DNA from: Paenibacillus sp. BSR1-1
GTDB lineage: Bacteria; Bacillota; Bacilli; Bacillales; Cytobacillaceae
Assembly (NCBI RefSeq): GCF_030403775.1
Contig: NZ_JAQMWQ010000013.1
Location: forward strand, 62,001-126,000
Direction: 5' to 3'
Length of the DNA: 64,000 nucleotides
In this document: piece by piece, positions 62,285-64,000 of the stretch
How the letters are laid out: every line of letters begins with the position of its first letter
How positions within the stretch are numbered: the first letter of the stretch is position 1
Position numbers and translations under genes: made by a program
The notes under the pieces: model-generated
What the model was told of the DNA's origin: nothing
Databases searched by the model: none
The model's input: the letters and a program-made list of their open reading frames with translations, nothing else

Positions 62285-62375
62285 GAATAAAAGTAGAAAT
62301 GCCATTAATCTAACAGTGTTTTTAAAAGTGTCATAATGAAAGCGCGGTCATTTTCCTATTATCACCTTTTGTATG

Positions 62376-62406
62376 AAAAAAAGGCATTTTCGCTGCCTTT
62401 TTGTCT
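62376..62406 (-). terminator. Terminator of spo0F
   Basis: Minus strand AAAGGCA-N7-TGCCTTT then TTTTC. Confidence 0.85.
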
Positions 62407-62440
62407 TTTTGAATCGAGTTATTTTTTTAAAAAAATGACT

Positions 62441-62812
62441 TTAGTTTGCCTTTTGCGGAATGTGCTTTCGAACTGCAGCACGGATATCGTCAATATCAAA
62501 TGGTTTGGCAAAATGAGTGATGGCACCAAGGTCTTTTGCTTCTTGAATCATATCCAATTCTCCGTAGGCGGTCATGATGATCACACGGATGTCTGGGTCG
62601 ATGACTTTCATTCGCTTCAAAATTTCGATTCCGTCCATGCCCGGGATTTTCATATCCAAAAGGACAAGATCAGGGTCGTGCTTTGTTACAATATCAAGTG
62701 CCTGAACGCCGTTAGCCGCCTGGAATGTTTGATACCCTTCTTTTTGGAACACCTCATTTAGCAAAATGCGAATACCAAATTGATCGTCAACGATTAAAAT
62801 TTTCTCTTTCAT
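62441..62812 (-). CDS. spo0F: Sporulation phosphorelay protein Spo0F
   Basis: 123-residue stand-alone response regulator that passes phosphate from sensor kinases to Spo0B. Acidic pocket D9-D10, phospho-acceptor D53 ([11 protein letters not shown]), T81 and K103 (KPFDIDDIR) are conserved; numbering is one less than B. subtilis. No output domain, as expected. Near-identical N-terminal half to the B. subtilis protein as remembered. Confidence 0.98.
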   Translation of the reverse strand: MKEKILIVDDQFGIRILLNEVFQKEGYQTFQAANGVQALDIVTKHDPDLVLLDMKIPGMDGIEILKRMKVIDPDIRVIIMTAYGELDMIQEAKDLGAITHFAKPFDIDDIRAAVRKHIPQKAN

Positions 62813-62901
62813 ACTTCCACCTCTTCCCGATTTGATAGATTCTCAATTTTTAGTTAGTAAATTCCACCTAAACACTCACTTGTTATGGTTCTACATTTTA
62901 A

Positions 62902-62927
62902 GGCAAAATTCCTGCAAAAATTTTGCC
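62902..62927. promoter_or_regulatory. Palindrome between spo0F and the ywjG-like gene
   Basis: GGCAAAATT (62902-62910) and AATTTTGCC (62919-62927), perfect 9-bp inverted arms. It covers the minus-strand AGGAATTTTG segment, a weak sigma-H -35 candidate for spo0F (-10 like GTAGAAC). An operator role is possible. Confidence 0.4.
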
Positions 62928-62942
62928 TAGAATAATGTTATT

Positions 62943-62971
62943 TTGTGGAATTTTTTTTAAAAGTCTATAAT
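62943..62971 (+). promoter_or_regulatory. Promoter of the DUF2529 gene
   Basis: TTGTGG - 17 nt - TATAAT, 25 nt before the ATG. Confidence 0.7.
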
Positions 62972-62995
62972 AGTAGTGCGATAAGGAGGATTATC

Positions 62996-63502
62996 ATGTT
63001 AAAAATGTTTGCTACTCAATTAACTGGGTTATTTAAAAGACTTGAGGAAAAAGAAGAATTTGCGTTTGAGGATGGCGCCCGCCTGCTTGCACAGGGGCAG
63101 TCCATTTTTATTTTTGGCACGAAAGAAATGAAAGCTGTGGAGTTCGAGGCATTAGAGGGTGCAGAGCCGCTTAAGGGGGCACAAGGCTTTACCAATGTAG
63201 AGAAAGTTAGTGAAGCCGATCGGGTGCTGATTTTCACGAGGAAGTCCGATGATGAAGATGCCGTGGAGCTCGCTGGCCAGCTACAGGAAAAAGGCATCCC
63301 TTTTGTGGCGGTATCGACGGTCGTTGATGGTGGCGGTTTGGCTGAATTGGCTGATGTTCATATTGATTTGCGGCTGACAAAGGGCTTACTTCCTGATGAT
63401 TTAGGAAATCGGTACGGATATCCTTCGGCAATGGCTGCTTTGTTCGTGTATCATGGCTTAAAATTCACGATTGATGAGATTTTTGCGGAATATGAGGAGT
63501 AA
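62996..63502 (+). CDS. ywjG: YwjG-like protein (DUF2529)
   Basis: 168-residue protein of unknown function conserved next to spo0F in bacilli. It has an alternating Rossmann-like pattern (SIFIFGTKEMKAVEF, VLIFTRKSDDEDAVELAGQL, IPFVAVSTVVDGGGLAELADVHIDL) resembling SIS-type folds, and a C-terminal GYPSAMAALFVYHGLKF. The ATG at 62996 follows AAGGAGG; the longer frame to 62945 crosses the promoter. Confidence 0.85.
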   Translation: MLKMFATQLTGLFKRLEEKEEFAFEDGARLLAQGQSIFIFGTKEMKAVEFEALEGAEPLKGAQGFTNVEKVSEADRVLIFTRKSDDEDAVELAGQLQEKGIPFVAVSTVVDGGGLAELADVHIDLRLTKGLLPDDLGNRYGYPSAMAALFVYHGLKFTIDEIFAEYEE

Positions 63503-63506
63503 AATC

Positions 63507-63530
63507 GGGCCCGAGGGGGCCCTTTTTTTT
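63507..63530 (+). terminator. Terminator of ywjG
   Basis: GGGCCC-GAGG-GGGCCC then TTTTTTTT. Confidence 0.92.
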
Positions 63531-63534
63531 GTAT

Positions 63535-63639
63535 TTGGACATTTTTTGGGCTGGTTTGGACATTTATTTTGGAGTATTGGACAATTTTAAGACCTGTTTG
63601 GACATTTTCTTCGCTGCTTTGGACAATTAAACATTTTTT
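63535..63639. repeat. 21-bp tandem array, core TTGGACATTTT (five units)
   Basis: TTGGACA starts at 63535, 63556, 63577, 63598 and 63619, every interval exactly 21 bp. The first 10-11 bases are conserved, the rest varies. It lies between the convergent ywjG and pyrG terminators. Confidence 0.85.
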
Positions 63640-63642
63640 CCC

Positions 63643-63677
63643 AAAAATAAGACCAGTCCCCTCTAAAGAGAACTGGC
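63643..63677 (-). terminator. Terminator of pyrG
   Basis: Minus strand CCAGTTCTCT-TTAG-AGGGGACTGG with wobble pairs, then TCTTATTTTTGGG. Confidence 0.7.
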
Positions 63678-63690
63678 CCTTTCAAAAAAT

Positions 63691-64000
63691 CTACTTCTGA
63701 ATTGTTGCTTTAATAAAGTCACGGAACAACGGCTGTGGACGGGTTGGTCTTGAGACGAATTCCGGATGGAACTGGGATGCCACGAACCATGGGTGGTCAG
63801 TCAGCTCGATAATTTCCACTAAACGACCGTCTGGGCTTGTCCCAGAGAATACTAAGCCTGCTGCTTCCATTTCTTGACGGTAGTGATTGTTGAATTCATA
63901 ACGGTGGCGGTGGCGCTCATAAATTACCTTTTCATCATAAGCAGCTAACGCCTTCGTGCCATCTACTAAGCGTGCAGGATATAGACCCAAACGCAAGGTA
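63691..64000 (-). CDS. pyrG: CTP synthase, C-terminal fragment (runs off the window)
   Basis: Last about 103 codons of CTP synthase, which aminates UTP to CTP using glutamine. RLGLYPARL, the [13 protein letters not shown] strand and the glutaminase His-Glu in [12 protein letters not shown] identify it. The 5' part lies beyond base 64000; the frame is open to the edge. Confidence 0.95.
   Translation of the reverse strand, partial: TLRLGLYPARLVDGTKALAAYDEKVIYERHRHRYEFNNHYRQEMEAAGLVFSGTSPDGRLVEIIELTDHPWFVASQFHPEFVSRPTRPQPLFRDFIKATIQK

Overview
The window is a chromosomal segment of a spore-forming Bacillaceae bacterium (Bacillus / Neobacillus-like). The evidence is Spo0F, SpoIIR and a YhcN/YlaJ-type lipoprotein, AAGGAGG-type ribosome binding sites, and a gene order from pyrG to the atp operon that matches my recollection of the B. 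subtilis order: pyrG-ywjG-spo0F-fbaA-tal-murA-glpX-rho-rpmE-tdk-prfA-prmC-spoIIR-ywlB-ywlC-mntP-ywlE-rpiB-ywlG-glyA-upp-atp. I see no rRNA, tRNA, CRISPR array or prophage.

Layout. 1-10,730 (minus): an 11-subunit complex I operon nuoABCDHIJKLMN, with nuoN cut by the window edge, no nuoEFG, and a NuoC carrying a 340-residue Ala/Lys-rich N-terminal extension. 10,746-11,200: nested inverted repeats whose outer arm supplies the -35 of the nuo promoter. 11,417-14,324: a class III aminotransferase with a sigma-54 promoter, divergent from its PAS/AAA+ activator. 14,331-14,514: a MITE-like repeat. 14,581-22,976: an Amadori-product (fructosamine) regulon, with a GntR repressor, FrlC-type epimerase, two SIS-domain deglycases, a kinase and an ABC importer without its ATPase; promoters share the operator TATAAnnTTATA. 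23,206-26,599: a choline module, with a fused cytidylyltransferase-choline kinase (LicC-LicA), a LicB-like permease and an SDR. 26,793-34,203: the complete F1Fo ATP synthase operon. 34,494-42,180: a block of secreted subtilases and a NERD protein, inserted between upp and atp relative to B. subtilis. 42,447-64,000: the conserved housekeeping block.

How it fits together. Complex I and ATP synthase form the respiratory core. The Lic proteins would make CDP-choline, and two secreted proteins in the same window (a 1378-residue subtilase and a C39-like peptidase) carry choline-binding repeats, so choline on the cell surface is a testable idea.

Most unusual signals. Seven intergenic tandem arrays fall into two classes. 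One has a period of 21 bp (37,831; 55,129; 63,535). The other has a period of 52 bp (17,477; 48,504; 51,727; 54,137). The 52-bp units share a layout of 32 nt from ACC to GGGC followed by a 20-nt segment, which is an array-specific hairpin in three arrays. All arrays lie between transcription units. A dense DnaA-box cluster lies upstream of ywlC. Coordinates, periods and pairings were counted by eye; family assignments come from remembered motifs and were not searched.
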